35,970 nt of DNA from Deltaproteobacteria bacterium (GTDB taxonomy: Bacteria > Desulfobacterota > DSM-4660 > Desulfatiglandales > HGW-15): positions 1 to 35,970 of the forward strand of contig JAFGGA010000150.1 in NCBI GenBank assembly GCA_016930835.1. The letters run 5' to 3'. The notes under the pieces are model-generated. The model was not told where the DNA came from. It searched no databases and saw only the letters and a program-made list of their open reading frames with translations. Both the position numbers and the translations under genes were made by a program. How positions within the stretch are numbered: the first letter of the stretch is position 1; each line of letters begins with the position of its first letter. Shown here one piece after another: positions 7,891 through 15,787 of the stretch.

Positions 7891-8388
7891 ATGGCGAATA
7901 AAATATACGACCTAAAAACAACCAAACGGGATCGAGAGCCAAAGAATATAAAAATAAAAGATATCCATGACGGACGACCTTCCGATATTACCCATAGATC
8001 GATGAAAGCCAAAAAAATTCTGATTGTTGATGATGATGCCGGTATGCGGGACATGTTGTTGAGTGCCCTTTCATATTTGGGCATTGATGCCGTCGCCGCC
8101 CATAGCGGCCCGGAAGCATTGGAGATGTTCTCAAAAAACCACTTCACGCTGGTGATTACGGATCTCCAAATGCCCGGCATGGATGGCTGGGCCCTAGCAT
8201 CCCGTATTAAAAAAGCCTTGCCGGAAATGCCGGTGATCATGATGACGGCCCAGGCCAAAAGCCATGTAATAAAGGATCTGGAAGAAAGTTGTTTTGATTC
8301 AGCATTGTTTAAACCTTTCAAGCTGGAGCAATTACAGCAAGAGATAAAAAGGTTATTGGGAAACACACCCATAAAGAAGAGCCATTGA
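7891..8388 (+). CDS. REC-domain response regulator
   Basis: A 165-residue protein from the chosen ATG (AAGGA 5 nt upstream). The frame also allows a GTG at 7831. Residues ~1-38 are a basic, probably flexible leader, and residues ~40-160 are a receiver domain: ILIVDDDAG (acidic pocket), LVITDLQMPGMDGW (phospho-acceptor Asp91), MMTAQA (switch Thr) and FKPFK (Lys). There is no output domain and no adjacent histidine kinase. The htrA-like gene starts 31 nt downstream, so the two are probably one transcript. A role in envelope-stress signalling is inferred from that neighbour only. Confidence 0.85.
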   Translation: MANKIYDLKTTKRDREPKNIKIKDIHDGRPSDITHRSMKAKKILIVDDDAGMRDMLLSALSYLGIDAVAAHSGPEALEMFSKNHFTLVITDLQMPGMDGWALASRIKKALPEMPVIMMTAQAKSHVIKDLEESCFDSALFKPFKLEQLQQEIKRLLGNTPIKKSH

Positions 8389-8419
8389 TAGACAAAATGG
8401 ATCAATAAAGGAGGTAGAC

Positions 8420-9880
8420 ATGAGTACTAATCAAAAACATCCATTCAAAAAGCTAACCATTGTCTTTGGGACCCTGCTGTGTCTTTTGGTCGGGTTCAGT
8501 GCCATCACATTCGTTGGACCGCTACCGGAAAGCCAGGCTCAGACCAGCGGATTGTTACCATCCGCGCCCGAGTCATTTGCCCCTTTGGTCAAAAAAGCCA
8601 GCCCCTCGGTGGTCTATATCAGCACGGTCAAAACCGTCAAAGGGCCGGGTCAGATACCCTTCCCTTTTGGGCCGGATAGTCCTTTTGGTGATTTTTTTGA
8701 TCGATATTTCAGAGATCAGATACCCCGAGATTTCAAACAAGAGGCCCTGGGTACCGGATTTATCATCGACAAGGAAGGCTACATCCTGACCAATAACCAT
8801 GTGGTTGAAAAAAGCGATGATATCAAGGTCAAGCTGGCCGACGGTAAGGAATATGAGGCCGACATTATCGGAAAAGACCCAAAGACGGATCTGGCGCTCA
8901 TCAAGATTAATCCGGATCAGGAATTGACCGCCCTGCCTCTAGGAAATTCCGACGAACCTGAGGTGGGTGATTGGGTTGTGGCAATCGGAAACCCTTTTGG
9001 ATTGGGCAACACGGTCACGGCCGGTATTGTCAGTGCCAAATACAGGAATATCGGCGCGGGCGCCTATGACAATTTCATCCAGACCGATGCTTCCATCAAT
9101 CCCGGGAACAGCGGCGGCCCACTTCTGAATACGAAGGGAGAGGTCATCGGCATCAACACCCTCATCTATTCCCAATCCGGGGGCAACATCGGGATCGGCT
9201 TTGCCATACCCATCAACATGGTCAAAGACCTCCTGCCCCAGCTCAAAGAGGGCAAGATCGTCAGGGGATGGCTTGGCGTAATCATCCAGGAAATCACATC
9301 AGAGTTGAAGGAGAAATTGGATCTCAAGGATGAGAACGGGGCCCTGGTCGCCGACGTGCCGACGGGCGGACCCGCTGAGGAGGCCGGCATTCAAAGAGGC
9401 GATGTGATCGTTTCCTTTGATGGACAAGAGATCAAGTCATCCAAAGAACTACCCTATCTGGTGGCATCCACTCCGGTGGGTAAAACCGTGACCGTCGAGG
9501 TTGTTCGGGATGGTAAAAAGATAAGCGTGAAAGTCAAGATCGGAGAACTCAAGGAAGGTGAAAGTGGGTATCCATCAGCCGAAGAAGATAAAACAGCCAA
9601 ACTGGGTATGGTTGTCCAGGAAATAACCCCTGAACTGGCCCGAAATTTTGGATTATCAGAAAAAAGCGGTCTGGTGGTGGTCCAGGTGGACAATGGATCA
9701 CCGGCGGCTGAGGCCGGTATCCGGTCCGGCGATATCATCCTAGAGGTGGACAGGGTAACCGTTAAGAACCTGGACGACTTTAACCAAAAGCTGGGGTCGT
9801 ACAAGGCCGGGGATGCCATATTGTTTCTGGTAAAACAACAAGGAAATACCTTTTTCTTGACCGTTAAGGTGCCCAAGTAG
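8420..9880 (+). CDS. HtrA/Deg-family periplasmic serine protease
   Basis: A 486-residue Do-family protease. An N-terminal signal segment (residues ~10-40, ending PESQA) directs it to the periplasm. The trypsin-like domain has the triad His127 (TNNHVV), Asp157 (TDLALI) and Ser231 (GNSGGPL). Two PDZ domains follow (~281-375 and ~395-486), the standard DegP/DegQ architecture and length. A strong ribosome site (AAAGGAGG) precedes the ATG. It degrades or refolds damaged envelope proteins. It is placed directly behind a REC-only regulator. Confidence 0.95.
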   Translation: MSTNQKHPFKKLTIVFGTLLCLLVGFSAITFVGPLPESQAQTSGLLPSAPESFAPLVKKASPSVVYISTVKTVKGPGQIPFPFGPDSPFGDFFDRYFRDQIPRDFKQEALGTGFIIDKEGYILTNNHVVEKSDDIKVKLADGKEYEADIIGKDPKTDLALIKINPDQELTALPLGNSDEPEVGDWVVAIGNPFGLGNTVTAGIVSAKYRNIGAGAYDNFIQTDASINPGNSGGPLLNTKGEVIGINTLIYSQSGGNIGIGFAIPINMVKDLLPQLKEGKIVRGWLGVIIQEITSELKEKLDLKDENGALVADVPTGGPAEEAGIQRGDVIVSFDGQEIKSSKELPYLVASTPVGKTVTVEVVRDGKKISVKVKIGELKEGESGYPSAEEDKTAKLGMVVQEITPELARNFGLSEKSGLVVVQVDNGSPAAEAGIRSGDIILEVDRVTVKNLDDFNQKLGSYKAGDAILFLVKQQGNTFFLTVKVPK

Positions 9881-9940
9881 AGGGCGTTTGATCAAATGAT
9901 TTCATGATAATGAAATCTCTCTTTCCCCCTCTCTTTTAAA

Positions 9941-9979
9941 TCCTGTATCGTGTCTTGTTTTGGAAGACACGATACAGGA
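9941..9979. terminator. 16-bp perfect hairpin between convergent genes
   Basis: TCCTGTATCGTGTCTT (9941-9956) pairs perfectly with AAGACACGATACAGGA (9964-9979) around a 7-nt loop. It lies between the htrA-like gene (+) and a - strand operon end, where a bidirectional terminator is expected. It lacks a T-tract on both strands, so factor-independent termination is uncertain. Confidence 0.6.
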
Positions 9980-10123
9980 ACAACAAACCGCATTTGCCCT
10001 TCCTCCGGTATTTCCCTGAAAAGAAAAAGGGACAGCCATTGTTTCATACCAGTTTGCGTATGACCCACATAGAGGATTTTTTGAATAGGAACCTTGATGT
10101 GATGGGATAAATCAAAAATACAT

Positions 10124-10151
10124 CTGGATGCCGGATCAAGTCCGGTATGAC
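10124..10151. repeat. Palindromic intergenic repeat (copy 3 of 5, short)
   Basis: CTGGATGCCGGATCAAGTCC-GGTATGAC; read on the other strand it is GTCATACCGG...CCGGCATCCAG. It is the short version of the dispersed family, with a CCGGA/TCCGG stem. Confidence 0.7.
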
Positions 10152-10228
10152 AAACGCACCATGCATTTTATGATTTTGAGAAATCTTCCATATTGGAAGG
10201 ATTTACAAATATCAGACCCGCCAAACAA

Positions 10229-10744
10229 TCACAATAGAATTTTCAGCGTCCTTTCTTTAAATTCCGTTTCCTTCCCCGACTGAAAAGCAAGCCATACGGG
10301 ATAGGAATCAATATTAGGCATCACGGCTGATCCGGATATCCCTCTTGAATTGAAATCATTCATCATCTCTTTTTCATAAATAGATCGTTTCCGACTCAAT
10401 TCTTGTTCGACCCGGTCTAACTCCTCCTTTAGTGAGACCGTCCGTATACTGCATATCTTCTCCAATACTTCCCATAGAAGACGATTATCTTTTCCCAGAC
10501 CTATCATCGATATCAGATCTTCTATGATCGTGTGTCTCACAAACTCCCTTTGATTATCTTCAAAGGCTGTGATTTCCATTCTAAGTCTTTCAAGATCCAT
10601 GAAGCCGTCTAGATATCTTTGAATGAGACCTTTGACTTTTTCGGTTGTTTCCTTCTCTTTGAACGCCCTCTTCTCTTCATCCGTCATGGTCATACCCTTG
10701 GTCTTCTCCATGATGAGATCGAGCGTGCTTTTTATCTCGGCCAT
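10229..10744 (-). CDS. Hypothetical coiled-coil protein
   Basis: A 171-residue, highly charged, mainly helical protein with no signal peptide or membrane segment. The N-terminal half (TDEEKRAFKEKETTEKVKGL) and residues ~100-130 (SLKEELDRVEQELSRKRSIY) look like amphipathic helices or a coiled coil. I do not recognise a defined family. It starts 9 nt after the stop of the lipoprotein gene, so the two are probably one operon, and it may act with that protein from the cytoplasmic side. Confidence 0.75.
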   Translation of the reverse strand: MAEIKSTLDLIMEKTKGMTMTDEEKRAFKEKETTEKVKGLIQRYLDGFMDLERLRMEITAFEDNQREFVRHTIIEDLISMIGLGKDNRLLWEVLEKICSIRTVSLKEELDRVEQELSRKRSIYEKEMMNDFNSRGISGSAVMPNIDSYPVWLAFQSGKETEFKERTLKILL

Positions 10745-10753
10745 ACTACTTCC

Positions 10754-11281
10754 TCACCTTTCATTCGATAAGGCACCATCCATAGACCTACCAAATTCAA
10801 TCAGATCGTCCACTTTGGGGCTGTTTTCCAGGGATGACGAATAATCCGGGGTGATTCGCAAAAAAGATTCCCCCCGACGCATCAAAACAATATAATTGTC
10901 GGTCCAGGCCTTGTCGCCAAGGTCTTTTATCGCCAAGCCCCCGTCTTGCGTGTATTGTTGGAAGATCCCTTCCGCCCCTGAACGGCCTCCCATGTCATAG
11001 ACTTCTACGATCATTGGAATATTCGTTTTCACATTTTCATATCTTAAGAGATATAAGACTTGAAATCCCAAGGGCAGATAGGCTTCAGCCTCGCCGTTCA
11101 TGTAGGCAAAGAGATTGTCTTTATTGTAGACTATCAGAGGATCGATCTGCTCGAAGCCGTCAAGTGAGAGGCCGCTTATCATAGGGGGGATATAACGGGT
11201 GTGGCACCCCAGAATAAAAAGCCATGGGACAAAAACCAGGAGGGTTATATAATGTTTTATATTCGTTGTGTATAGATTCAT
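10754..11281 (-). CDS. Lipoprotein, DUF6599-like
   Basis: A 175-residue exported protein. A hydrophobic segment ends in the lipobox LFILGC (Cys at ~26), so membrane anchoring through lipidation is expected. The motif LFAYMNGEAEAYLPLGF resembles the (Y)INGGAELYLxYGF signature of DUF6599 proteins. Other segments resembling that family are VEVYDMGGRSGAEGIFQQY and DNYIVLMRRGESFLRI. Function is unknown. The coiled-coil protein gene follows 9 nt later. Confidence 0.75.
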   Translation of the reverse strand: MNLYTTNIKHYITLLVFVPWLFILGCHTRYIPPMISGLSLDGFEQIDPLIVYNKDNLFAYMNGEAEAYLPLGFQVLYLLRYENVKTNIPMIVEVYDMGGRSGAEGIFQQYTQDGGLAIKDLGDKAWTDNYIVLMRRGESFLRITPDYSSSLENSPKVDDLIEFGRSMDGALSNER

Positions 11282-11353
11282 ACCAATGATTCTTCTACAA
11301 ACTTATTGTGATGAAGTGGCTGGTTGCTGACCGCTAATGGCTGAAAACGCCAG

Positions 11354-11374
11354 CCGGAAATAAAATATTTCCGG
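11354..11374 (-). terminator. Hairpin downstream of DUF362 gene
   Basis: CCGGAAATA (11354-11362) and TATTTCCGG (11366-11374) form a 9-bp stem with a 3-nt loop, 12 nt beyond the DUF362 stop on the - strand. The next bases on that strand include GCGTTTTC, a weak T-tract. A probable terminator separating this pair from the lipoprotein operon. Confidence 0.5.
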
Positions 11375-11385
11375 ATGGCCAATTA

Positions 11386-12477
11386 TTAAACCTCAATCAG
11401 CCTCCCCCCTTCGGGAAGATCCCTTTCCGTATAGCCGAATTCCGTTAAAAATCGACGGGCCATACCTTGATTATAGGACCATCCCAGCTTTTTGCCCCTG
11501 AATTGGGTCGCTAATTGATAATCCACAACAGGGGAAAGCACGCCCATGGCCAAAAAATTGGGCTGATGCGTGGGCAAGCCGCTGGGGCCCGGCTTGCTGG
11601 CCCAAAGCGCGTCCACAATACAAAGCTGCTGCCGCGGAAAAAGGACCTTCCCTGTTCTTTCATCCTGCAGGCCGAGGATCTCTGGAGTCTTGTTGATAGC
11701 GATGAGATAATCATCCGATCCTCCCTGATGTCCCGGTCCCGGATCAAATGTACCAAAGTGGTTCTTCATGGTCATGGTAAAACCACCGAAATGATTACCA
11801 TGTCCTTTACACATGGAAATGTTGATGAGTATGTCCACTGTACCGTCCACCAAATACCTTAAGCACCTGGATGCACTCCTACCATCTTTCCACGGCTTTG
11901 GAATCGCCGTACGGGCGGTGCTGCCGCCCCAATTATTCTCTATTTGACACCCCTCCGGAAGCCCATAAAAGGGTGTATCACGGCTGAGATTCCGTCCATG
12001 ACAGGCGTCATAAATATGGGTGTTTGAAGGTTTCACCCCGATCACGTCGGTTAAGGTATGACAAACCTTTGTGATGACGGCACTCCGTGTATGTTGTTGG
12101 GCGATATGGTTTGTCTTGATAGCCACAACCGTTTCCGCCCATGTCTTTTGAGGAGGTTGAATAAAGACAGTCTGCCAGGCCTTGACGGGATCTTTCATTT
12201 CCGTCAATCCAGAGGCCAACCTGTCCATGTTCTCCCAGACCTTTTCGGAAACAACCAATTCCTCCTGTCTTGCCCACGTGGAAACAGGGTCCAATGCCTT
12301 GGTCATGGCATTGTCCGTGATGCCCACGACCCGCGTGTTGTCAATACGGGGATGGGTAATAATCTTTTCATTTGATTCGGCGCCCGCGTTTTTTAGTAAA
12401 AAAGTCGGCGATGCCGCTATGGCACTCCCTGCCAAGATCGCCTTTTGTAAAAACAATCTCCGGCTTATTTTATCCAT
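11386..12477 (-). CDS. Tat-exported DUF362-domain protein
   Basis: A 363-residue protein from ATG 12477. The twin-arginine signal is SRRLFLQ (Arg6-Arg7) followed by a hydrophobic stretch and AxA-type residues (NAGAES), so a folded, possibly cofactor-bearing protein is exported. The body matches DUF362-type proteins (IDILINISMCKGH, TMKNHFGTF, LCIVDALWA). Their function is undefined, and some members carry Fe-S clusters, but no ferredoxin motif is seen here. The frame extends upstream to 12528, but the Tat signal and AGGGG ribosome site fix the start at 12477. That ATG overlaps the stop of the upstream hydrolase gene by 8 nt, implying translational coupling. Confidence 0.82.
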   Translation of the reverse strand: MDKISRRLFLQKAILAGSAIAASPTFLLKNAGAESNEKIITHPRIDNTRVVGITDNAMTKALDPVSTWARQEELVVSEKVWENMDRLASGLTEMKDPVKAWQTVFIQPPQKTWAETVVAIKTNHIAQQHTRSAVITKVCHTLTDVIGVKPSNTHIYDACHGRNLSRDTPFYGLPEGCQIENNWGGSTARTAIPKPWKDGRSASRCLRYLVDGTVDILINISMCKGHGNHFGGFTMTMKNHFGTFDPGPGHQGGSDDYLIAINKTPEILGLQDERTGKVLFPRQQLCIVDALWASKPGPSGLPTHQPNFLAMGVLSPVVDYQLATQFRGKKLGWSYNQGMARRFLTEFGYTERDLPEGGRLIEV

Positions 12478-13597
12478 ATTGCAAACCCCTGTTTGAAGAT
12501 CTTTGAAATTCTTCCATGACGGCATCATGAAGGATCGGCCTGAAACCTCTTATCTTTTGATTGTTCCGCGTCGGGTGCACCCTGTTTGTAAGTATAATAA
12601 CGATGACATCTTTTTCAAGATCCATCCAAACGGAAGTCCCGGTGAATCCCAGATGCCCTACACTGTTTGGGGAAAAATATCTGCCCGCACTCGAATCACT
12701 TTGAGACGGGGTATCCCATCCCAAGGCCCATGTACAGCCCGGCACCAGGTCCTGTTTGGTAAAAAAGGTTTTTACCGTTTTTTGACTCAGACAATCATTC
12801 CTCGCTCCCAAATAATGCCCCCGCAGCACATCAACCAGATGAAAAACGCCTTCAGCGTCTCCAAACAATCCGGCATGACCGGAATACCCCCCCAATGCAA
12901 AGGCATTCTCGTCATGCACCTCACCGCAGAGTACCCGCTTTCTCCAGGGACAGTCTTCGGTTGATGCGATGGACATCGCTTTGATGTCCGCCATCCTTCC
13001 GTTTGTAGATAGAAAGAGATTCGCTAGATGAAGCGGTTTGAAAAATAGGTTATCCACAAATGTTTTCAAAGCGGTTCCGCTGATCTCTTCAACGATCCAT
13101 TCCAATATCATGAACCCGAGATCGCTGTATAAGCATCCGGTTCCAGTTTTGTATACAAAAGGTTCTTCAATAATCTGTTCTCGAATAATATGCTTTCGCT
13201 TCTCAGGATTAACCTTGGTGAGGTTAAGATAAAAAGGCCTCCAATCCACAAATCCAGCCGAATGACTCAGGATCAGGCGGATATTAAGGTCTTTTTTATC
13301 GCTCAATAACGACACGGGGAGAATATTGGACAGCGGTTGATCCAGATCGATTTTTCCGTCTTCCAGCAATTTCATTATGGCTAGGGTTGTAGCAAGAGGT
13401 TTGGTTAGCGATGCGAGGTCAAAGACCGTTTCTTTTCCCATAGGGGAAGGGGTGGGGACCAAGGAAGCATGTCCGACCGCCTCAAAAAAAACGATTTCTC
13501 CGGACAGTGCAACCAAAAGCACGGCACCCGGATAGACGCCATCGTCAACACCCTTTTTTAACAAATTTCGTATTCGCGGATGATCTTGCAAGGACAT
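12470..13597 (-). CDS. Beta-lactamase-fold serine hydrolase
   Basis: A 375-residue class C beta-lactamase/esterase-type protein. It has SxxK as SLTK (Ser63, Lys66), YSD at 157-159 in the place of the YxN motif, and HLGFTGTS resembling the H/K-T-G strand. There is no signal peptide, so it is probably cytoplasmic, more like EstB-type esterases or peptide hydrolases than a true beta-lactamase. It overlaps the start of the DUF362 gene by 8 nt. The substrate is unknown. Confidence 0.85.
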   Translation of the reverse strand: MSLQDHPRIRNLLKKGVDDGVYPGAVLLVALSGEIVFFEAVGHASLVPTPSPMGKETVFDLASLTKPLATTLAIMKLLEDGKIDLDQPLSNILPVSLLSDKKDLNIRLILSHSAGFVDWRPFYLNLTKVNPEKRKHIIREQIIEEPFVYKTGTGCLYSDLGFMILEWIVEEISGTALKTFVDNLFFKPLHLANLFLSTNGRMADIKAMSIASTEDCPWRKRVLCGEVHDENAFALGGYSGHAGLFGDAEGVFHLVDVLRGHYLGARNDCLSQKTVKTFFTKQDLVPGCTWALGWDTPSQSDSSAGRYFSPNSVGHLGFTGTSVWMDLEKDVIVIILTNRVHPTRNNQKIRGFRPILHDAVMEEFQRSSNRGLQYG

Positions 13598-13653
13598 ATC
13601 CCCATATGATTTTTACCTAGAAAATTGTATTAACCAATGCATACAAGCTTTTC

Positions 13654-13683
13654 CCTTGCACCTTGCACCGTGGACCTTGCACC
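13654..13683. repeat. Short direct repeats CCTTGCACC
   Basis: Three copies of CCTTGCACC at 13654-13662, 13661-13669 and 13675-13683. The same motif and variants recur at 15682-15711. It lies in the gap between the M20 peptidase and hydrolase genes. Confidence 0.65.
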
Positions 13684-13747
13684 TCTTCACAATAAGTAAT
13701 TACCTATCGTCTAGGAATCTTTCCCTCATCAATATGATCCTTCAAAC

Positions 13748-14983
13748 CTAAGGAAACCCCATATACACACACGCAAAGGCCTTTGCATCGGAAATGAGAT
13801 TACTCACCAGACAATATTCATTCGGTTGGTGCTCAGTACCCGGGGTGGTTAACCATACGGCGGCAGGAAGGCCTGCCCGGCGAAAAAATGATGCCACGGT
13901 TCCACCTCCGATCCCCATGGGCTTGGCCTCTAAACCTTTCACACGATGGATGGCCTTTGCTAACGCCTTCACTACGGGCGCATCAGAAGGGGTGGGATTG
14001 ACTGAATCCTCCCGATATACAGGTTCGATTTCAATAGAGAGACCCAACTCCTTAGCAATGCCGGCTGCAATGCCCTTTGCTGATGTCAAAATGTGATCCA
14101 CTTCATAGGACGGTAGAATCCTACAATCCAGATAAAACACGTCTTTTCCAGGGATGGTGTTCACGTTGGGCACGTTGGCTTCTATCTTGGTAGGTTCAAA
14201 GGTCGATAATTTGGGGCTGAACATCTCATCAGCCAAGTCAAAGTCCTTTTTTAATTGTTCCAATGCAATGATGAGCCTTGCCGCTCCAAACAAGCTGTTT
14301 TTCCCCCTATCGGGCGTGCTGGCATGACACTGTTTCCCTGTAACCGTAAACTTGAGCCAAAGCATGGATTTTTCAGCCACCTCGATCATGGTACCGTCGG
14401 CATTACCGCCATCCGGTACAATGATCAGGTCATCTGGATGAAAAAGATCTTGACGTGTTTTCAGCAAGTACTCCAGGCCATATCGGCTTCCCGTCTCTTC
14501 ATCCGCCACAAACGCAAGACCGACCGGCATCTTTGATCGATGGCATGACTGTTTTATAGCCTTGAGGGCCATATAAGAACTGACGATACCGTGTTGATTA
14601 TCCTCCACACCCCTACCGATAATCTTATCACCCTCTATGGTGATCCGATAAGGATCTGTTCCCCATAATGTCGGATCTCCGGGTGGGACAATATCCATAT
14701 GGCTTAACACCCAGACTGTAGGGGACTCAATCACTCCTTTGAATCGAGCCACCAAGTTCGGCCGGTATCCTTCCTTAGCATGCTCATCCGGGGCCTTCAC
14801 CTCCTCCATATCATCCGGCTTAAGGTCTTCCAATTTTCGCTTCAGAAAGTCCGCCTTTTCGTGCTCTCCGGTACCGCCATTGGCCGGACCCAAGGCCACT
14901 CTGGATGTTAGATCACCCTGAAACTCAATGATCTCATCACGATACCCGTCTATTTTTTTGAATATGGTTTCCAGATCCGACAT
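13748..14983 (-). CDS. M20-family metallopeptidase
   Basis: A 411-residue dinuclear-zinc hydrolase of the M20 family (ArgE/DapE/CPG2 type). Metal and catalytic residues are visible: LSHMDIVPPGD (His95, Asp97), EDNQHG (Asp128) and DEETGS (Glu162/163), with a His close to the C-terminus (GTEHQPNEY). The dimerisation domain lies between ~185 and 300. The frame opens at TTG 15001, but ATG 14983 has AAAGGGGG at a good distance and gives MSDLETIF. It probably cleaves a dipeptide or an acylated amino acid; the exact substrate is not readable. It follows the acyltransferase gene by 19 nt. Confidence 0.9.
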   Translation of the reverse strand: MSDLETIFKKIDGYRDEIIEFQGDLTSRVALGPANGGTGEHEKADFLKRKLEDLKPDDMEEVKAPDEHAKEGYRPNLVARFKGVIESPTVWVLSHMDIVPPGDPTLWGTDPYRITIEGDKIIGRGVEDNQHGIVSSYMALKAIKQSCHRSKMPVGLAFVADEETGSRYGLEYLLKTRQDLFHPDDLIIVPDGGNADGTMIEVAEKSMLWLKFTVTGKQCHASTPDRGKNSLFGAARLIIALEQLKKDFDLADEMFSPKLSTFEPTKIEANVPNVNTIPGKDVFYLDCRILPSYEVDHILTSAKGIAAGIAKELGLSIEIEPVYREDSVNPTPSDAPVVKALAKAIHRVKGLEAKPMGIGGGTVASFFRRAGLPAAVWLTTPGTEHQPNEYCLVSNLISDAKAFACVYMGFP

Positions 14984-15002
14984 TCCATCCCCCTTTCTCA
15001 AA

Positions 15003-15602
15003 TCACATGCCCGATAACTTGGCTATTTCAAGCATTATTTTGTCCAAAAAATCTTTTATCTCAGTATCCGGATGCCGGTATAGCGGTATCCCGATTTTGA
15101 TCCGCACATGAGTCCGTCCCCTGAATCGTGAATACCGTATGCCCATTGGCAAAAAAGGCGGCTCCGTTCTGGATAGGATCATCCGTATCAGACCCGCATG
15201 TCCCGGACCCATTCGGTTTTCATAATATGTACCTTCAGGGAATATAACAACCCCGTCTCCTTTTTCTAAAGACGCCATCATCCTTTTCAAGGATTCACGA
15301 CTTTCCAAGGGTCGTTTCCTGTTTAACGGAATACCGCCCAAGGACGACAGGAACCATCCGGACAACGAATGAATAAACAATTCGTATTTCGCTATAAAAT
15401 ACAGGGGACGTGATACAGCGAGACCAATGATTGGGATGTCTACCCATCTTTGATGTTTGGGCACTAAAATAAAAGCATCATGCTCCGGTAGGTTTTCCGA
15501 GCCTTTAATATGAAGTTTAAAGAAAGGAGATAATACGATTCGGCTGATCAATCTGATTATCGCGACAAGTGCAGGATTTCTGGTTCGAACAGATACGGAC
15601 AT
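15003..15602 (-). CDS. PlsC-type lysophospholipid acyltransferase
   Basis: A 199-residue acyltransferase with the catalytic HX4D motif (His50-QRWV-Asp55) and the substrate-binding FPEG motif (121-124). It has hydrophobic N-terminal helices for inner-membrane association. It transfers an acyl group to 1-acyl-glycerol-3-phosphate or a related lysolipid. It is short compared with typical PlsC (~240 residues) but has all the main motifs. There is no clear ribosome site before the ATG. It is followed closely by the M20 gene. Confidence 0.88.
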   Translation of the reverse strand: MSVSVRTRNPALVAIIRLISRIVLSPFFKLHIKGSENLPEHDAFILVPKHQRWVDIPIIGLAVSRPLYFIAKYELFIHSLSGWFLSSLGGIPLNRKRPLESRESLKRMMASLEKGDGVVIFPEGTYYENRMGPGHAGLIRMILSRTEPPFLPMGIRYSRFRGRTHVRIKIGIPLYRHPDTEIKDFLDKIMLEIAKLSGM

Positions 15603-15681
15603 TTAGCTTGCATCTGGTAAAAAGATATGTCGTAAAAAGATAATCATATCAACCTTGGATTCTAACCCGGAGACTTCCGTG

Positions 15682-15725
15682 CCTTGCACCCTGAGCCTTG
15701 AACCCTGCACCGATTAAGCTTAATC
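15682..15725. repeat. CCTTGCACC-type repeats plus palindrome
   Basis: CCTTGCACC (15682-15690), CCTTGAACC (15696-15704) and CCTGCACC (15704-15711) are followed by the 14-bp perfect palindrome GATTAAGCTTAATC (15712-15725). They sit between glmS and the acyltransferase gene. Related to the repeats at 13654. Confidence 0.6.
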
Positions 15726-15787
15726 AGAACATCAAAATCCGAGCAAAGGTAAGATACAAAAAAACATTAGACCTTTGAAAATCCACC

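Larger units (their letters stand above)
9881..10228. other. Convergent intergenic region
   Basis: A 348-nt gap between convergent genes, with no gene seen. It contains a 16-bp perfect hairpin (9941-9979) and one dispersed repeat copy (10124-10151), both listed separately. Confidence 0.6.

Noticed and set aside
12470-13597. Antibiotic-resistance beta-lactamase
   Set aside because: No signal peptide, and YSD replaces the usual YxN motif; it fits esterase/hydrolase members of the fold better.
13654-15711. CCTTGCACC repeats as a CRISPR array
   Set aside because: Repeat units are only 9 nt, overlap each other, lack regular spacers and have no cas genes nearby.
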